Origin: Enterovibrio nigricans DSM 22720
Lineage (GTDB): Bacteria > Pseudomonadota > Gammaproteobacteria > Enterobacterales > Vibrionaceae
Length of the DNA: 64,000 nt
Direction: 5' to 3'
Assembly (NCBI RefSeq): GCF_900167155.1
Contig: NZ_FUXU01000006.1
Coordinates: 1-64,000 of the forward strand
Part shown: positions 48,258 through 57,880 of the stretch, piece by piece
How the letters are laid out: the number at the start of each line of letters is the position of its first letter
How positions within the stretch are numbered: the stretch's first letter is position 1
Program-made: the position numbers and the translations under genes
The notes under the pieces: generated by a model
Database searches by the model: none
The model's input: the letters and a program-made list of their open reading frames with translations, nothing else
What the model was told of the DNA's origin: nothing

Positions 48258-48280
48258 TAGAGGGAGCAACGCTCCCTCTA
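48258..48280 (+). other. Strong hairpin between nrdA and nrdB
   Basis: TAGAGGGAGC and GCTCCCTCTA are perfectly complementary with a loop of three bases. No T-run follows, so it is probably an mRNA-processing or stability element, not a terminator, and could set different nrdA and nrdB levels. Confidence 0.6.
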
Positions 48281-48312
48281 AACGGTTAACTTTTCACGGC
48301 GTATTGATAGCA

Positions 48313-49446
48313 ATGGCTTACAGCACTTTCTCTAAACAAAACAACAATCCCCTAAAAGAACCTATGTTCTTTGGTCAGTCCGTTAACGTGGCTCGCTATG
48401 ACCAACAAAAATACGACATTTTTGAAAAACTGATCGAAAAGCAGCTCTCCTTTTTCTGGCGCCCGGAAGAAGTGGATGTCTCAGGTGATCGTATTGACTA
48501 CGCCAATTTGCCGGAACATGAAAAGCACATTTTCATCAGCAACCTGAAGTATCAAACCCTGTTGGATTCCATTCAAGGCCGCAGTCCAAACGTAGCACTG
48601 CTCCCTTTGGTATCTATTCCTGAGTTGGAAACTTGGATTGAGACATGGTCATTCTCTGAAACCATTCACTCACGTTCCTACACACACATTATTCGAAATA
48701 TCGTTAACAACCCTTCACAGGTATTTGACGATATCGTAGTGAATGAGCAAATCATCAAACGCGCAGACGACATTGCCGGTTATTACGACGATTTGATTCA
48801 GGCCACCAGCGACTACCACCGTTTAGGCGAAGGCGAACATACCGTTAACGACGAGATGGTTGTCGTTTCACTGCGCGAGTTAAAAAAGAAACTCTATGTG
48901 TGCCTGATGTCAGTTAACGCATTAGAAGCCATCCGTTTCTACGTCAGCTTCGCCTGTTCGTTTGCGTTTGCTGAGCGCGAGTTGATGGAAGGTAATGCCA
49001 AAATTATCAAGCTAATTGCTCGCGACGAAGCCCTTCACCTGACCAGTACGCAACATATGTTGAATATTTTGCGCGGCGGTGATGACGACCCTGAAATGGC
49101 AGAGATTGCAAAAGAGTGCGAACAGCAGTGTTTTGATTTGTTTAAAGCCGCGGCCGAGCAGGAAAAAGAGTGGGCAGAGTATCTGTTTAAAGATGGTTCG
49201 ATGATTGGTTTGAACAAAGACATTCTGTGCCAGTACGTTGAATACATCACTAACCTTCGCATGTCTGCTGTTGGTCTCAAACAAGCATATCCGGGCGCGA
49301 ACCAAAACCCTATCCCTTGGATTAACGCTTGGCTTTCCTCTGACAACGTCCAAGTTGCACCACAGGAAGCTGAAATCAGTTCTTACTTGGTTGGTCAAAT
49401 CGACAACGATGTCGATATTGATGATCTGGGCGACTTTGAACTATGA
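48313..49446 (+). CDS. nrdB: Aerobic ribonucleotide reductase, beta subunit
   Basis: A 377-residue class Ia small subunit that carries the di-iron tyrosyl radical. Iron ligands are seen in [19 protein letters not shown] (Glu, His), the radical Tyr in [10 protein letters not shown] region, and [16 protein letters not shown] (Glu, His). The ATG at 48313 ([13 protein letters not shown]) is the family start; there is no strong Shine-Dalgarno sequence, so translation may be coupled to nrdA. Its stop overlaps yfaE. Confidence 0.97.
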   Translation: MAYSTFSKQNNNPLKEPMFFGQSVNVARYDQQKYDIFEKLIEKQLSFFWRPEEVDVSGDRIDYANLPEHEKHIFISNLKYQTLLDSIQGRSPNVALLPLVSIPELETWIETWSFSETIHSRSYTHIIRNIVNNPSQVFDDIVVNEQIIKRADDIAGYYDDLIQATSDYHRLGEGEHTVNDEMVVVSLRELKKKLYVCLMSVNALEAIRFYVSFACSFAFAERELMEGNAKIIKLIARDEALHLTSTQHMLNILRGGDDDPEMAEIAKECEQQCFDLFKAAAEQEKEWAEYLFKDGSMIGLNKDILCQYVEYITNLRMSAVGLKQAYPGANQNPIPWINAWLSSDNVQVAPQEAEISSYLVGQIDNDVDIDDLGDFEL

Positions 49447-49733
49447 GCCGAATCACTATCACAGTGAACGGTCAACCGCTGGTGGGTAACACCCACCAGC
49501 CCTTGCTTGAGCAATTGGAGCAAGCAGGACTACAACCAGAATTTCAGTGTCGGAATGGGGTATGTGGCGCTTGTCGCTGTAAGCTTCAAAAAGGAGCGGT
49601 ATCTCAACAGGACACAATGGCCTACATTGCAGCAGGCGAAATTCTCACGTGCAGCGCAATACCTTCACAAAACGTCGACATTGACTTCGATTATCAGGTT
49701 TCATTTGTAGCAAGAAAAGCCGTGAACCTCTGA
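49443..49733 (+). CDS. yfaE: 2Fe-2S ferredoxin YfaE
   Basis: A 96-residue plant-type ferredoxin. Cluster ligands are in [13 protein letters not shown] and LTCSAIP. YfaE helps restore the di-iron radical of NrdB. The ATG overlaps the nrdB stop by four bases (ATGA). Confidence 0.95.
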   Translation: MSRITITVNGQPLVGNTHQPLLEQLEQAGLQPEFQCRNGVCGACRCKLQKGAVSQQDTMAYIAAGEILTCSAIPSQNVDIDFDYQVSFVARKAVNL

Positions 49734-49758
49734 CTCAGGTTCACGGCGCTTTTTTTTG
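49722..49758 (+). terminator. Intrinsic terminator after yfaE
   Basis: GCCGTGAACCT and AGGTTCACGGC around CTGACTC, then GC and eight Ts. The hairpin overlaps the end of the yfaE coding sequence. Confidence 0.88.
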
Positions 49759-50062
49759 TCTAGGCATACATACCCTCCCCAAAAACCTCCACGCTTTTTA
49801 CCGACTCCCCTCAAAAAGATCATCTTAGAAATCCGTCGTGCCATTCACTAAGCAAAGCTTCATATGTAAAACTATTCACCAGAAATGACTAACCACTCAA
49901 TATATACCGCTTTTATATCTTATTTTTAAGACACTTCATCAAGATAAGATTGCATCCTAAAACTAAGGCAATTCTCAATCGTTGTTCCTACTATACTTAC
50001 AGGTGCTCATAACCGTTTTTAGAAAACCTCTATTTCGAAGGCACATTGAAGGAGCAACACTT
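49759..50062. other. AT-rich leader of the gadB operon
   Basis: About 300 bases of mostly AT-rich DNA with no further gene. It must hold the gad promoter; no acid-regulator site could be assigned by eye. GAAGGAG, the gadB ribosome site, is at about 50048. Confidence 0.4.
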
Positions 50063-51442
50063 ATGGGACTGTATTATAAAAATCAAAGTGGTTCAGGAAA
50101 TGAAGACCTCTATGAAGAAGTCCTCTCCCAGACCCAGCTACCCAAATTCGCCCTACCTAAAGAAAGCCAACCCGCTGAACTCGTCGCGCAAATGCTAAAA
50201 GACGAACTGCTCATGGACGGCAATGCACGACAAAACCTTGCCACTTTTTGCTCTACCTGGATGGATTCCAGTGTCCATGAACTCATGGATGTTTGTATCG
50301 ACAAAAACATGATCGATAAAGACGAATACCCGCAAACCGCCGAAATCGAAGCGCGTTGTGTCCACATTCTCGCCAAACTGTGGAATAGCCAAGAAAGCGA
50401 AACAACGGTCGGCTGTTCCACCACAGGCTCTTCGGAAGCCGCAATGCTAGGTGGGCTCGCCATGAAATGGCGCTGGCGTCAAAAGCGTGAAGCACAAGGA
50501 CTTCCTACCGATAAACCGAACATAGTGTGTGGCCCCGTGCAGATTTGCTGGCACAAATTCGCACGCTATTTTGACGTTGAAATGCGCGAAATTCCTCTAG
50601 ATGGCGATGAAGTTTGCATGAACCCAGAAAAACTCATGCAATATGTCGACGAAAACACCATCGGTGTTGTGCCCACGCTTGGCGTGACTTACACCTGTGT
50701 GTTTGAACCTGTAGAAGCCATTTCCAATAAACTCGATGAACTACAAGCCTCTACTGGGCTAGATGTTCCTATCCATGTTGACGGTGCGTCAGGCGGTTTT
50801 ATTGCTCCCTTTATCAACCCGGAATTGAAATGGGATTTTCGCTTACCACGTGTTGTCTCCATCAATAGCTCAGGCCACAAATATGGCCTCGCCCCTTTAG
50901 GTGTGGGCTGGGTGGTTTGGCGTGACGAGCAGCACTTGCCAGAAGAGTTGGTCTTCAATGTCGATTACCTTGGCGGCAACATGCCAACATTCGCCCTGAA
51001 CTTCTCCAGACCTGGCGGACAAATCGTAGCCCAATACTACAACTTCCTTCGTTTGGGTTTTGACGGTTACAAAGGCATTCAAGAAAGCTGTTTAAAAACC
51101 GCACAATGGCTAGCTGATGAGATAGCGAAAATCGGTCCATTCGACCTCTTTTACGATGGTCGCGGCGGATTGCCAGCACTGAGTTACAGTCTCAAAGAAG
51201 GTGATTGGGGATTTACCCTATACGATCTTTCTGACCGGATGCGTATGCGCGGTTGGCAAATTGCCTCTTACCCTCTGCCGGGCAACCGCCAGGACACGGT
51301 CATTCAGCGCATCATGATTCGTCACGGCGTCAGCCTTGATATGGCTGCACTGATGCTGGAAGACCTCAAACGTTGCGTTGAGTACTTCAAGCAATACCCT
51401 CAAGTGCACTCCGGTGCAACGTCTTCATTCCACCACGGTTAA
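50063..51442 (+). CDS. gadB: Glutamate decarboxylase
   Basis: A 459-residue PLP enzyme that turns glutamate into GABA and consumes a proton. The PLP lysine is in [18 protein letters not shown], the His-stacking region in [12 protein letters not shown], and the N-terminal part [14 protein letters not shown] is typical. The start at 50063 is fixed by GAAGGAGCAAC; the open frame runs on to 49982 without homology. It is followed by its antiporter gene and by a glutaminase. Confidence 0.96.
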   Translation: MGLYYKNQSGSGNEDLYEEVLSQTQLPKFALPKESQPAELVAQMLKDELLMDGNARQNLATFCSTWMDSSVHELMDVCIDKNMIDKDEYPQTAEIEARCVHILAKLWNSQESETTVGCSTTGSSEAAMLGGLAMKWRWRQKREAQGLPTDKPNIVCGPVQICWHKFARYFDVEMREIPLDGDEVCMNPEKLMQYVDENTIGVVPTLGVTYTCVFEPVEAISNKLDELQASTGLDVPIHVDGASGGFIAPFINPELKWDFRLPRVVSINSSGHKYGLAPLGVGWVVWRDEQHLPEELVFNVDYLGGNMPTFALNFSRPGGQIVAQYYNFLRLGFDGYKGIQESCLKTAQWLADEIAKIGPFDLFYDGRGGLPALSYSLKEGDWGFTLYDLSDRMRMRGWQIASYPLPGNRQDTVIQRIMIRHGVSLDMAALMLEDLKRCVEYFKQYPQVHSGATSSFHHG

Positions 51443-51533
51443 CTCAGTTCTTCGCCCAAGAAACGTTAGTTTTGCATTTATCCCAGTCTGACCGTTCCGA
51501 TGACGGTCAGACGTACTTGCAGGAATAAGAAAA

Positions 51534-53093
51534 ATGAACAAGAAATCGCCTTCTGACAGCAATCTCAAACAAGCTGGAAAAATTAGTGTCGCCACCTTTG
51601 CCATCATGAACGTGGTGGCGGTGGTCAGCCTTCGTGGATTACCCGCCGAAGCAGAGTATGGACTCAGCTCGGTGTTTTATTATGTCTTCGCTGCCGTGTT
51701 CTTTTTAGTACCGGTTTCATTGGTCGCCGCGGAATTGGCAACCGGTTGGCCAGAAAAAGGCGGGATTTTCCGTTGGGTAGGCGAAGCATTTGGCCCTCGC
51801 CTCGCCTTTATTTCGATGTTTTTACTTTTTGTACAGGTCTGTGTGTGGTTTCCGACAGCGCTGACTTTCGGGGCGGTCTCTCTCGCCTTTATCGGCCCTG
51901 ATCAGACGTTCGATGCCGCGTTATCGCAAAATAAGTTCTTTGTTCTCGCGATTGTTCTCGCCATCTATTGGTTTGCGACTTTCGTGGCATTCAAGGGGGT
52001 ATCAGCGTTTACCTTGCTTTCTAAGTGGGGCGGTATTATCGGGACGATCATTCCGGCGATCATACTGATCATGCTGGGCTTTGCGTTCTATTTTAGTGGT
52101 GCAAAAATTCAGATTGATTTGTCATGGTCTCAATTGGTTCCTGACTTCTCTAACTTCAACAATGTCGTCTTAGCAGCCAGCATATTCCTATTTTATGCCG
52201 GTATGGAGATGAACGCCATTCACGTCAAAGACTTAAAAAACCCAACCCGATCGTATCCGTTAGCAATTGGTGTTGCGGCTCTCGGTACCGTGGTGATATT
52301 CATCCTTGGTACATTGGCGATTGCATTTGTTATTCCAAGTGCTGACATCAACCTGACCCAGAGTCTGTTGGTTGCCTACTTTGATATGTTCAAATGGGCG
52401 GGACTAGGCTTCTTGGCGCCCGTCATGGCTATCTGCCTTGCCATCGGTGTACTGGCAGGGATCGTTACGTGGGTAGCGGGTCCATCAACCGGCCTGTTAG
52501 AAGTCGCGAAAGCAGGTTATATGCCACGCTTTTGGCAGCACACTAACAAAAATGGCATGGCCACACATATCTTGCTCGTACAAGGGATCGTCGTCAGCTT
52601 CCTGGCTATCACCTTCGTGGTATTGCCATCCGTCGAAGCGGCTTACCAAATCCTGAGTCAACTTGCGGCAGTGATCTATCTCACCTTGTATATGTTGATG
52701 TTCTCCGCAGCGATTTACTTACGTTTCAGCCAACCAAACCGTCCGCGTCCCTACCGAGTGCCTGGCGGTAAAAATGGTTTGTATGCCATTGCGGGTATAG
52801 GCTTCACAGCATCACTGACTGCATTTGCTTTCAGCTTCATTCCGCCTAGCCAAATAGCCGTGGGCAGTCCAACTGTGTTCATTTCACTGCTGGTAGGCTT
52901 AACGCTGCTGTTCATCGCGATTCCGCTAGTCATTTACGCCGTGAGAAAACCGCATTGGCGTGACGAAAATTCAGACTTTGCACCCTTCACTTGGCAAATA
53001 GAGGGCATTCACCCTGGCTTGCAAAACCATTCAGACAAACATACAAACGCTGTGACAGAACACCATCAAGAAAACCAAGGAGGCAAACTATGA
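51534..53093 (+). CDS. gadC: Glutamate/GABA antiporter GadC
   Basis: A 519-residue APC-superfamily exchanger with about 12 membrane helices (for example YYVFAAVFFLVPVSLVAAEL) and a hydrophilic C-terminus (NHSDKHTNAVTEHHQENQ). It imports glutamate and exports GABA, removing protons. It starts 91 bases after gadB with GCAGGAATAAG upstream and overlaps the next gene by four bases. Confidence 0.94.
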   Translation: MNKKSPSDSNLKQAGKISVATFAIMNVVAVVSLRGLPAEAEYGLSSVFYYVFAAVFFLVPVSLVAAELATGWPEKGGIFRWVGEAFGPRLAFISMFLLFVQVCVWFPTALTFGAVSLAFIGPDQTFDAALSQNKFFVLAIVLAIYWFATFVAFKGVSAFTLLSKWGGIIGTIIPAIILIMLGFAFYFSGAKIQIDLSWSQLVPDFSNFNNVVLAASIFLFYAGMEMNAIHVKDLKNPTRSYPLAIGVAALGTVVIFILGTLAIAFVIPSADINLTQSLLVAYFDMFKWAGLGFLAPVMAICLAIGVLAGIVTWVAGPSTGLLEVAKAGYMPRFWQHTNKNGMATHILLVQGIVVSFLAITFVVLPSVEAAYQILSQLAAVIYLTLYMLMFSAAIYLRFSQPNRPRPYRVPGGKNGLYAIAGIGFTASLTAFAFSFIPPSQIAVGSPTVFISLLVGLTLLFIAIPLVIYAVRKPHWRDENSDFAPFTWQIEGIHPGLQNHSDKHTNAVTEHHQENQGGKL

Positions 53094-54031
53094 ACAAGCT
53101 GCCTTCAGCGTCGGAACTGCAAACATTGGTGGATGAAACCTATGCACTTTTTCACACCTTACCGGGGGGAGAAAATGCGAGTTACATTCCTTATCTGGAC
53201 TCCGTGCCTTCCGCGCTCTCTGCGCTGGTCATCGTAACGGCTGACGGTCAAATCTATCAAGCTGGTGAAAGTGACTATGGCTTTGCTATCGAGTCGATTT
53301 CAAAAATCGCTACGCTGGCACTATTAATGGAAGATGTCGGCCCTGAAATGGTAAGAGAGAAAATTGGCGCCGAACCGACAGGATTACCCTTCAATTCCGT
53401 GCTGGCTTTATGTGCACATCAAGATAAACCGTTATCGCCATTGGTGAACGCTGGCGCAATGGCTAGCGTCAGTTTGCTAAACGCCAAGACTCCCGAAGAA
53501 CGCTGGGCTCGTATTCTTGACGTGCAAAGACGATTAGCTGCACGAGACATTGTACTTTCAGACGAAATCAATGATTCAGAACAGACCACCAACTTTCACA
53601 ATCGCGGTATCGCATGGCTGCTCTATGCCGCGGGGAATTGCTTCTGCGATCCCATGGAAGCGTGTGAAGTATACACTCGCCAGTGTTCTACCTTGGTTTC
53701 TTGTAAAGATTTAGCGGTGATAAGCGCAACGCTTGCCAATCGAGGTGTGAACCCCATTTCCGGCGAACAAGTACTTACTGCAGCCAACATTCCCTACATA
53801 TTGGCAGAAATGACGATGGAGGGATTGTATGATTATTCTGGTGACTGGGCGTTCGAGGTTGGTCTTCCAGGGAAAAGCGGTGTTGGTGGCGGCTTACTGG
53901 CTGTAGCGCCAGGCAAGCTTGGTATCGCCGCATTTTCACCACCATTAGATGAATCGGGTAACAGTGTTCGTGCGCAGCGCATGATTGCCCACGTTGTGAA
54001 ATCTCTTGAGCTGAACCTCTATGCCTCTTAG
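53090..54031 (+). CDS. glsA: Glutaminase GlsA
   Basis: A 313-residue serine-dependent beta-lactamase-like glutaminase that frees ammonia from glutamine. The nucleophile motif SxxK appears as ESISKIATLALLM, with PFNSVLAL, NAGAMASV, and KSGVGGGLLAV (KSG-like) following. The ATG at 53090 has AAGGAGGCAAACT upstream and overlaps the gadC stop (ATGA); longer starts lack a site. In E. coli the glutaminase YbaS and GadC form an acid-resistance system from glutamine; here all parts lie in one operon. Confidence 0.92.
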   Translation: MNKLPSASELQTLVDETYALFHTLPGGENASYIPYLDSVPSALSALVIVTADGQIYQAGESDYGFAIESISKIATLALLMEDVGPEMVREKIGAEPTGLPFNSVLALCAHQDKPLSPLVNAGAMASVSLLNAKTPEERWARILDVQRRLAARDIVLSDEINDSEQTTNFHNRGIAWLLYAAGNCFCDPMEACEVYTRQCSTLVSCKDLAVISATLANRGVNPISGEQVLTAANIPYILAEMTMEGLYDYSGDWAFEVGLPGKSGVGGGLLAVAPGKLGIAAFSPPLDESGNSVRAQRMIAHVVKSLELNLYAS

Positions 54032-54055
54032 CCCAGGAAGTTCCTGATTGTTGCT

Positions 54056-54092
54056 AGACAACAAAGCCTGACTTTCGTCAGGCTTTGTTTAT
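54056..54092. terminator. Bidirectional terminator between glsA and the CinA gene
   Basis: AACAAAGCCTGAC and GTCAGGCTTTGTT around TTTC, with T-run past each arm; it lies between the converging genes. Confidence 0.85.
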
Positions 54093-55336
54093 TTATGGAT
54101 ATCGACAGGGATATGTAACGACTCCAAAGTTGCCAGCGCACTGATTTCAGGGAACATATCTTTATCCAGCAAATATCGTCGCAGCATATCCAGCATCATG
54201 GTGGAAGCATAGCAACGAAAATCCTCATGTTCGAGCGAGCGACGCGCTTTAACAATGACACCCCAATCCCCGAGTGACGTTGAAAGCCCTAACGCCACAC
54301 GACCCGCTTCAACATTTCCACTCGCCAGTCCAATATCAACGCCCGCGTTTTCTCGTGCTGCAGTTGCCATCGCAAGGACGGCCGCCAAGGGGTTATAATC
54401 ACTCTCCGCAGCTAAGGATGACTCACTGAGCACCCACCCTTGGACCAGTGCGTTTTGGGTGTCAATATTTTGATTAAACCAATTCGTCAAATACCCGCCC
54501 GTGAATTTTTCCGCCACCGCCACTCTAAACCGCATGTCACTGAGCACGTTGCCGACAGTATCTAACAATGGCTCTCCATCCCCAACCAGGTTGTCACCAA
54601 TCGCAAGCTTAATCGCTTCTGTCACTAATGAGATTTCGGAGTGCTGCCTCGGAGAAAATACCTTCACTTCAATGAATGGCAACGCCGAGCGATAACCCAA
54701 TTCAAATCCTTCGGGTAGTTCAACAGATTCAAACCGGTCGTTAAGCAATGACTCTCCGAGACCAAACGTGTATAGACGCTGGATTTCACGTCGGTAGGTA
54801 TTGGGGTAAAGGGCTTGTAGCGTTGGCAAAATTTCGTTGTCGAACATTTGCTTAAATTCACTGGGGACACCCGGCGTAAAAAACATCTGGCAGCCATTTA
54901 GCTCGGCCTTGAATCCGCACGCAGTGCCTACAGGATTATCAATCAGTTCAGCCCCCTCTGGCAGCATCGCTTGTTTGATGTTGCTCTTGGCCATGGTTCG
55001 ACCGTTTTTCTCAAAACGCTCTTTCAATACCGTCAGCCAATGGGGATTCAACTCAAGATCAACATCCATGGCCATCGCCATCGCTTCAGTGGTGAGATCA
55101 TCCGTCGTCGGTCCCAAACCACCATTCACAATCACGACGTCAGAAACCTGGCTACAACGTACCAGTTCAATCGCAAGATCATCAATTGCATCTCCGACAG
55201 TGACACGACGGTGAAGGGAAAATCCCTCCTCGAAACATCGACGCGAGAGCCAAGCAGCATTGGTATCGGTAATATCACCGTGTAACACCTCTTCTCCCGT
55301 ACTCAACATGGCAACGCGAAGTTTGCTCTGCTCCAC
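54089..55336 (-). CDS. CinA-family protein, YfaY-like
   Basis: A 415-residue protein. The N-terminal MoaB/Mog-like domain (about 5-175) starts VAMLSTGEEVLHGDITDTNA and has VIVNGGLGPTTDDLT; the C-terminal CinA domain (about 250-410) ends in the amidohydrolase region. Members remove the amide from nicotinamide mononucleotide (PncC), but E. coli YfaY has lost part of this activity as I recall. The Ser/Lys catalytic residues cannot be confirmed by eye in the C-terminal domain. It converges with glsA and is divergent from the permease. Confidence 0.85.
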   Translation of the reverse strand: MEQSKLRVAMLSTGEEVLHGDITDTNAAWLSRRCFEEGFSLHRRVTVGDAIDDLAIELVRCSQVSDVVIVNGGLGPTTDDLTTEAMAMAMDVDLELNPHWLTVLKERFEKNGRTMAKSNIKQAMLPEGAELIDNPVGTACGFKAELNGCQMFFTPGVPSEFKQMFDNEILPTLQALYPNTYRREIQRLYTFGLGESLLNDRFESVELPEGFELGYRSALPFIEVKVFSPRQHSEISLVTEAIKLAIGDNLVGDGEPLLDTVGNVLSDMRFRVAVAEKFTGGYLTNWFNQNIDTQNALVQGWVLSESSLAAESDYNPLAAVLAMATAARENAGVDIGLASGNVEAGRVALGLSTSLGDWGVIVKARRSLEHEDFRCYASTMMLDMLRRYLLDKDMFPEISALATLESLHIPVDIHK

Positions 55337-55535
55337 CGATATCTCCTTGTATGCATTGAAGTTAGACCATTATGCCCAGACACTCGGCAACACCGCAACC
55401 CAGAATAACCGTACAAAATTAATTACACACAGCGTTTTCCTTTTGTTACACTCAGCGCCTCTGAAATCTGGATTGGTCTGATAATCCATGGAATATTCAC
55501 TAAATACAGTGTAATTCTTCACCACTCAACTTAAG

Positions 55536-55553
55536 TGTAAAGAATATAATACA
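55536..55553. promoter_or_regulatory. TyrR box before the aromatic amino-acid permease
   Basis: TGTAAA-GAATAT-AATACA: the left arm is exact and the right arm differs from TTTACA at two bases, with six bases between. It ends 16 bases before the permease start codon, where it would overlap the promoter or leader. It matches the regulator encoded at 16.8-18.4 kb. Confidence 0.65.
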
Positions 55554-55569
55554 GCATCAAGTAGGAACC

Positions 55570-56754
55570 ATGAGCAGTAAAACAGTAGGAAGTATATTGA
55601 TAATCGCCGGCACAACCGTCGGCGCAGGTATGTTGGCGTTGCCTCTTGCATCCGCAGGGCTCGGCTTCACAACGTCAACGCTCATTATGATCGCGATGTG
55701 GATGCTGATGAGCTATACCGCCCTACTCATGCTGGAAGTCCATCAACACGCGCCAGCAGGGGCAACGCTAAACACATTATCGAAACAGTTCCTGGGGAGA
55801 AAAGGCCAATATTTGGCCACGTTCGCCACACTATTTCTTCTTTACGCGTTATGCGCTGCATACATTGCTGGCGGCGGTGGGCAATTCAACACCAAGCTAT
55901 CAACACTGGCACAATTTGACCTTCCACCAGCAGCGGGAACGGTGTTGTTCACCTTATTGGTTGCCGGCGCAATCATGCTTGGCACGCAAAAAGTCGATTT
56001 TATTAACCGCGGCCTTTTCGCCCTCAAAATCATCATGCTTACGCTCTCGTTGGGATTGCTTACCCCACACGTATCAATGAGCAACCTTGTCTTGCTACCG
56101 ATAGAACAAGGCTTGCTGGTGGCAGCAATCCCTGTGATGTTTACCTCTTTTGGTTTTCACGGCAGCATCCCCTCGGTTGTGGCTTACACTGGCTTAAACA
56201 TTCGTTCTTTGCGCACTATCATGCTTTGCGGTTCCGCATTACCACTATTGATCTACATGTTCTGGCAAGCAGCGAGCTTCGGTGCGTTAGGTCAGACCTC
56301 GCTATCGCAAAGTGGCGATCTACAGGGGTTTTTCCATGCGATCAGCAATGTTGTCATGTCCCCACGCGTTACATCGGCCATTTCTTGGTTTGCGGATCTC
56401 GCACTGGCAACGTCTTTTCTAGGCGTCAGTCTCGGCCTGTTTGACTTTATTTCAGACACGTTAAAACGAGACAATACCGTCAAAGGTCGAATGCAAACTG
56501 GCGCTATTACATTCCTCCCGCCCCTTCTTATCGCGCTCTTTTACCCTGATGGATTTATCAAGGCATTAGGCTATGCCGCGATTGCGCTGGTTTTGCTTGC
56601 AGTCATTCTTCCTGTACTGATGGCAAAAAAAGTACGGTATACGGGATTAAACAAAGATAAGTACCAAGTTTTTGGTGGAAATATCGCCCTTTCAATTGCT
56701 ATGATTAGCGGCCTAATTGTCATTGCCTCACAATTAGTAAATGGTATCAATTAA
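55570..56754 (+). CDS. Aromatic amino-acid permease (TyrP/Mtr family)
   Basis: A 394-residue HAAAP-family proton symporter with 11 helices. The N-terminal signature is IIAGTTVGAGMLALPLASAG and the segment FTSFGFHGSIPSVVAY is conserved. By eye it fits tyrosine permease TyrP better than Mtr, but this is not certain. A TyrR box precedes it, and TyrR controls both tyrP and mtr in E. coli. The start codon follows AAGTAGGAACC. Confidence 0.88.
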   Translation: MSSKTVGSILIIAGTTVGAGMLALPLASAGLGFTTSTLIMIAMWMLMSYTALLMLEVHQHAPAGATLNTLSKQFLGRKGQYLATFATLFLLYALCAAYIAGGGGQFNTKLSTLAQFDLPPAAGTVLFTLLVAGAIMLGTQKVDFINRGLFALKIIMLTLSLGLLTPHVSMSNLVLLPIEQGLLVAAIPVMFTSFGFHGSIPSVVAYTGLNIRSLRTIMLCGSALPLLIYMFWQAASFGALGQTSLSQSGDLQGFFHAISNVVMSPRVTSAISWFADLALATSFLGVSLGLFDFISDTLKRDNTVKGRMQTGAITFLPPLLIALFYPDGFIKALGYAAIALVLLAVILPVLMAKKVRYTGLNKDKYQVFGGNIALSIAMISGLIVIASQLVNGIN

Positions 56755-56908
56755 GAGACGATACTGTGCCGGTGTCTTTAACAAGGATGTTACGCATAAC
56801 ACCGACAAAACAATCACATTTGTGAATATAAATTAATTAGCTGCCGAACCTGGCTTCAGAGCATTTCTGACGTGTCGGGTTTGGCTTTTGTTTGTGTGGA
56901 GATCCTGC

Positions 56909-57796
56909 GTGCGCTATCGCTCGACTTTGGCAGCGGCAAGTTTGCTGTGTGCCCAATCTGCTTTTGCTTTTGATGCTTCAACCTTGAGTTTTGAACAGCA
57001 AGCATACGACTATTCAAATACTTATGGATTCGCACCAACGGCACTGAGCGATAACTCAGCCGTTGAGACGGACAACGGAATGCGCTTCAATGACGCACCC
57101 AAGCACCGTTTGCCAAAATACCTAAGCACTGCCCCTGAAAAAGACTGGGATTACCTGATGGGTCAGACTTACACCATTTTAGGTTTAAGTGTGGCAACTG
57201 TCGGTATGATGACGTTTCTTCCAGAAAGCATAACCAACTGGACCGCAGAAGATCGCGACTTCAGTAACCTTACTAGCAAGTGGTGGGATAACGTTTCAGA
57301 AGGCCCTGTATGGGACAAAGATGATCACTTCCTGAACTATGTGATGCACCCTTATTTTGGTGGTGTTTACTATACCGCTGCGCGTCACTCTGGTTTCAAT
57401 GAATTTGAATCCTTCGTTTACTCATTCACAATGTCTACATTCTTCTGGGAATACGGCGTTGAATCCTTCGCTGAAGTGCCGTCTATTCAAGATATCATCG
57501 TCACTCCACTTTTTGGCGCAGCAGTCGGTGAATGGATGTATTTGACAGAACAAAGTATTGTTAGCAACGGCGGTGAAGTACTGGGTTCTGAAACACTCGG
57601 TGGCGTTAGCCTGTTTGTCTTGAACCCTGTGGGTCATATCCATCACTGGATCACAGACTTTTGGCAAGGTGATACTGACGTTAAAATGAACTACAACCCG
57701 TGGTTTGATAATAAAGAAGCCATGCAATATGCGATGGACTCGGGCGCAGAATATGATGCGCAGTTTATCGGCATGCAGGTTAGCCTGAAGTTCTAA
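56909..57796 (+). CDS. DUF3943-type envelope protein, 295 aa
   Basis: An uncharacterised protein with a Sec signal peptide (VRYRSTLAAASLLCAQSAFA). The start is GTG at 56909, seven bases after GGAG. The body has the family block YVMHPYFGGVYYTAARHSGF and STFFWEYGVESFAEVPS, with many aromatic residues and conserved His/Tyr. The C-terminus ends VSLKF, the terminal Phe expected of an outer-membrane beta-barrel, so it may reach the outer membrane. It has its own terminator and no partner gene. Confidence 0.75.
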   Translation: MRYRSTLAAASLLCAQSAFAFDASTLSFEQQAYDYSNTYGFAPTALSDNSAVETDNGMRFNDAPKHRLPKYLSTAPEKDWDYLMGQTYTILGLSVATVGMMTFLPESITNWTAEDRDFSNLTSKWWDNVSEGPVWDKDDHFLNYVMHPYFGGVYYTAARHSGFNEFESFVYSFTMSTFFWEYGVESFAEVPSIQDIIVTPLFGAAVGEWMYLTEQSIVSNGGEVLGSETLGGVSLFVLNPVGHIHHWITDFWQGDTDVKMNYNPWFDNKEAMQYAMDSGAEYDAQFIGMQVSLKF

Positions 57797-57824
57797 TTTC
57801 TTCTGCACATGAAAACCAGACACT

Positions 57825-57853
57825 AAAACGCCAGCTTTTGCTGGCGTTTTTTA
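57825..57853. terminator. Bidirectional terminator after the DUF3943 gene
   Basis: AAACGCCAGC and GCTGGCGTTT arms around TTTT, with A-run before and T-run after. It also ends the convergent TauE gene. Confidence 0.85.
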
Positions 57854-57880
57854 TATCAAAATATCATCAAACGAGTGGCA

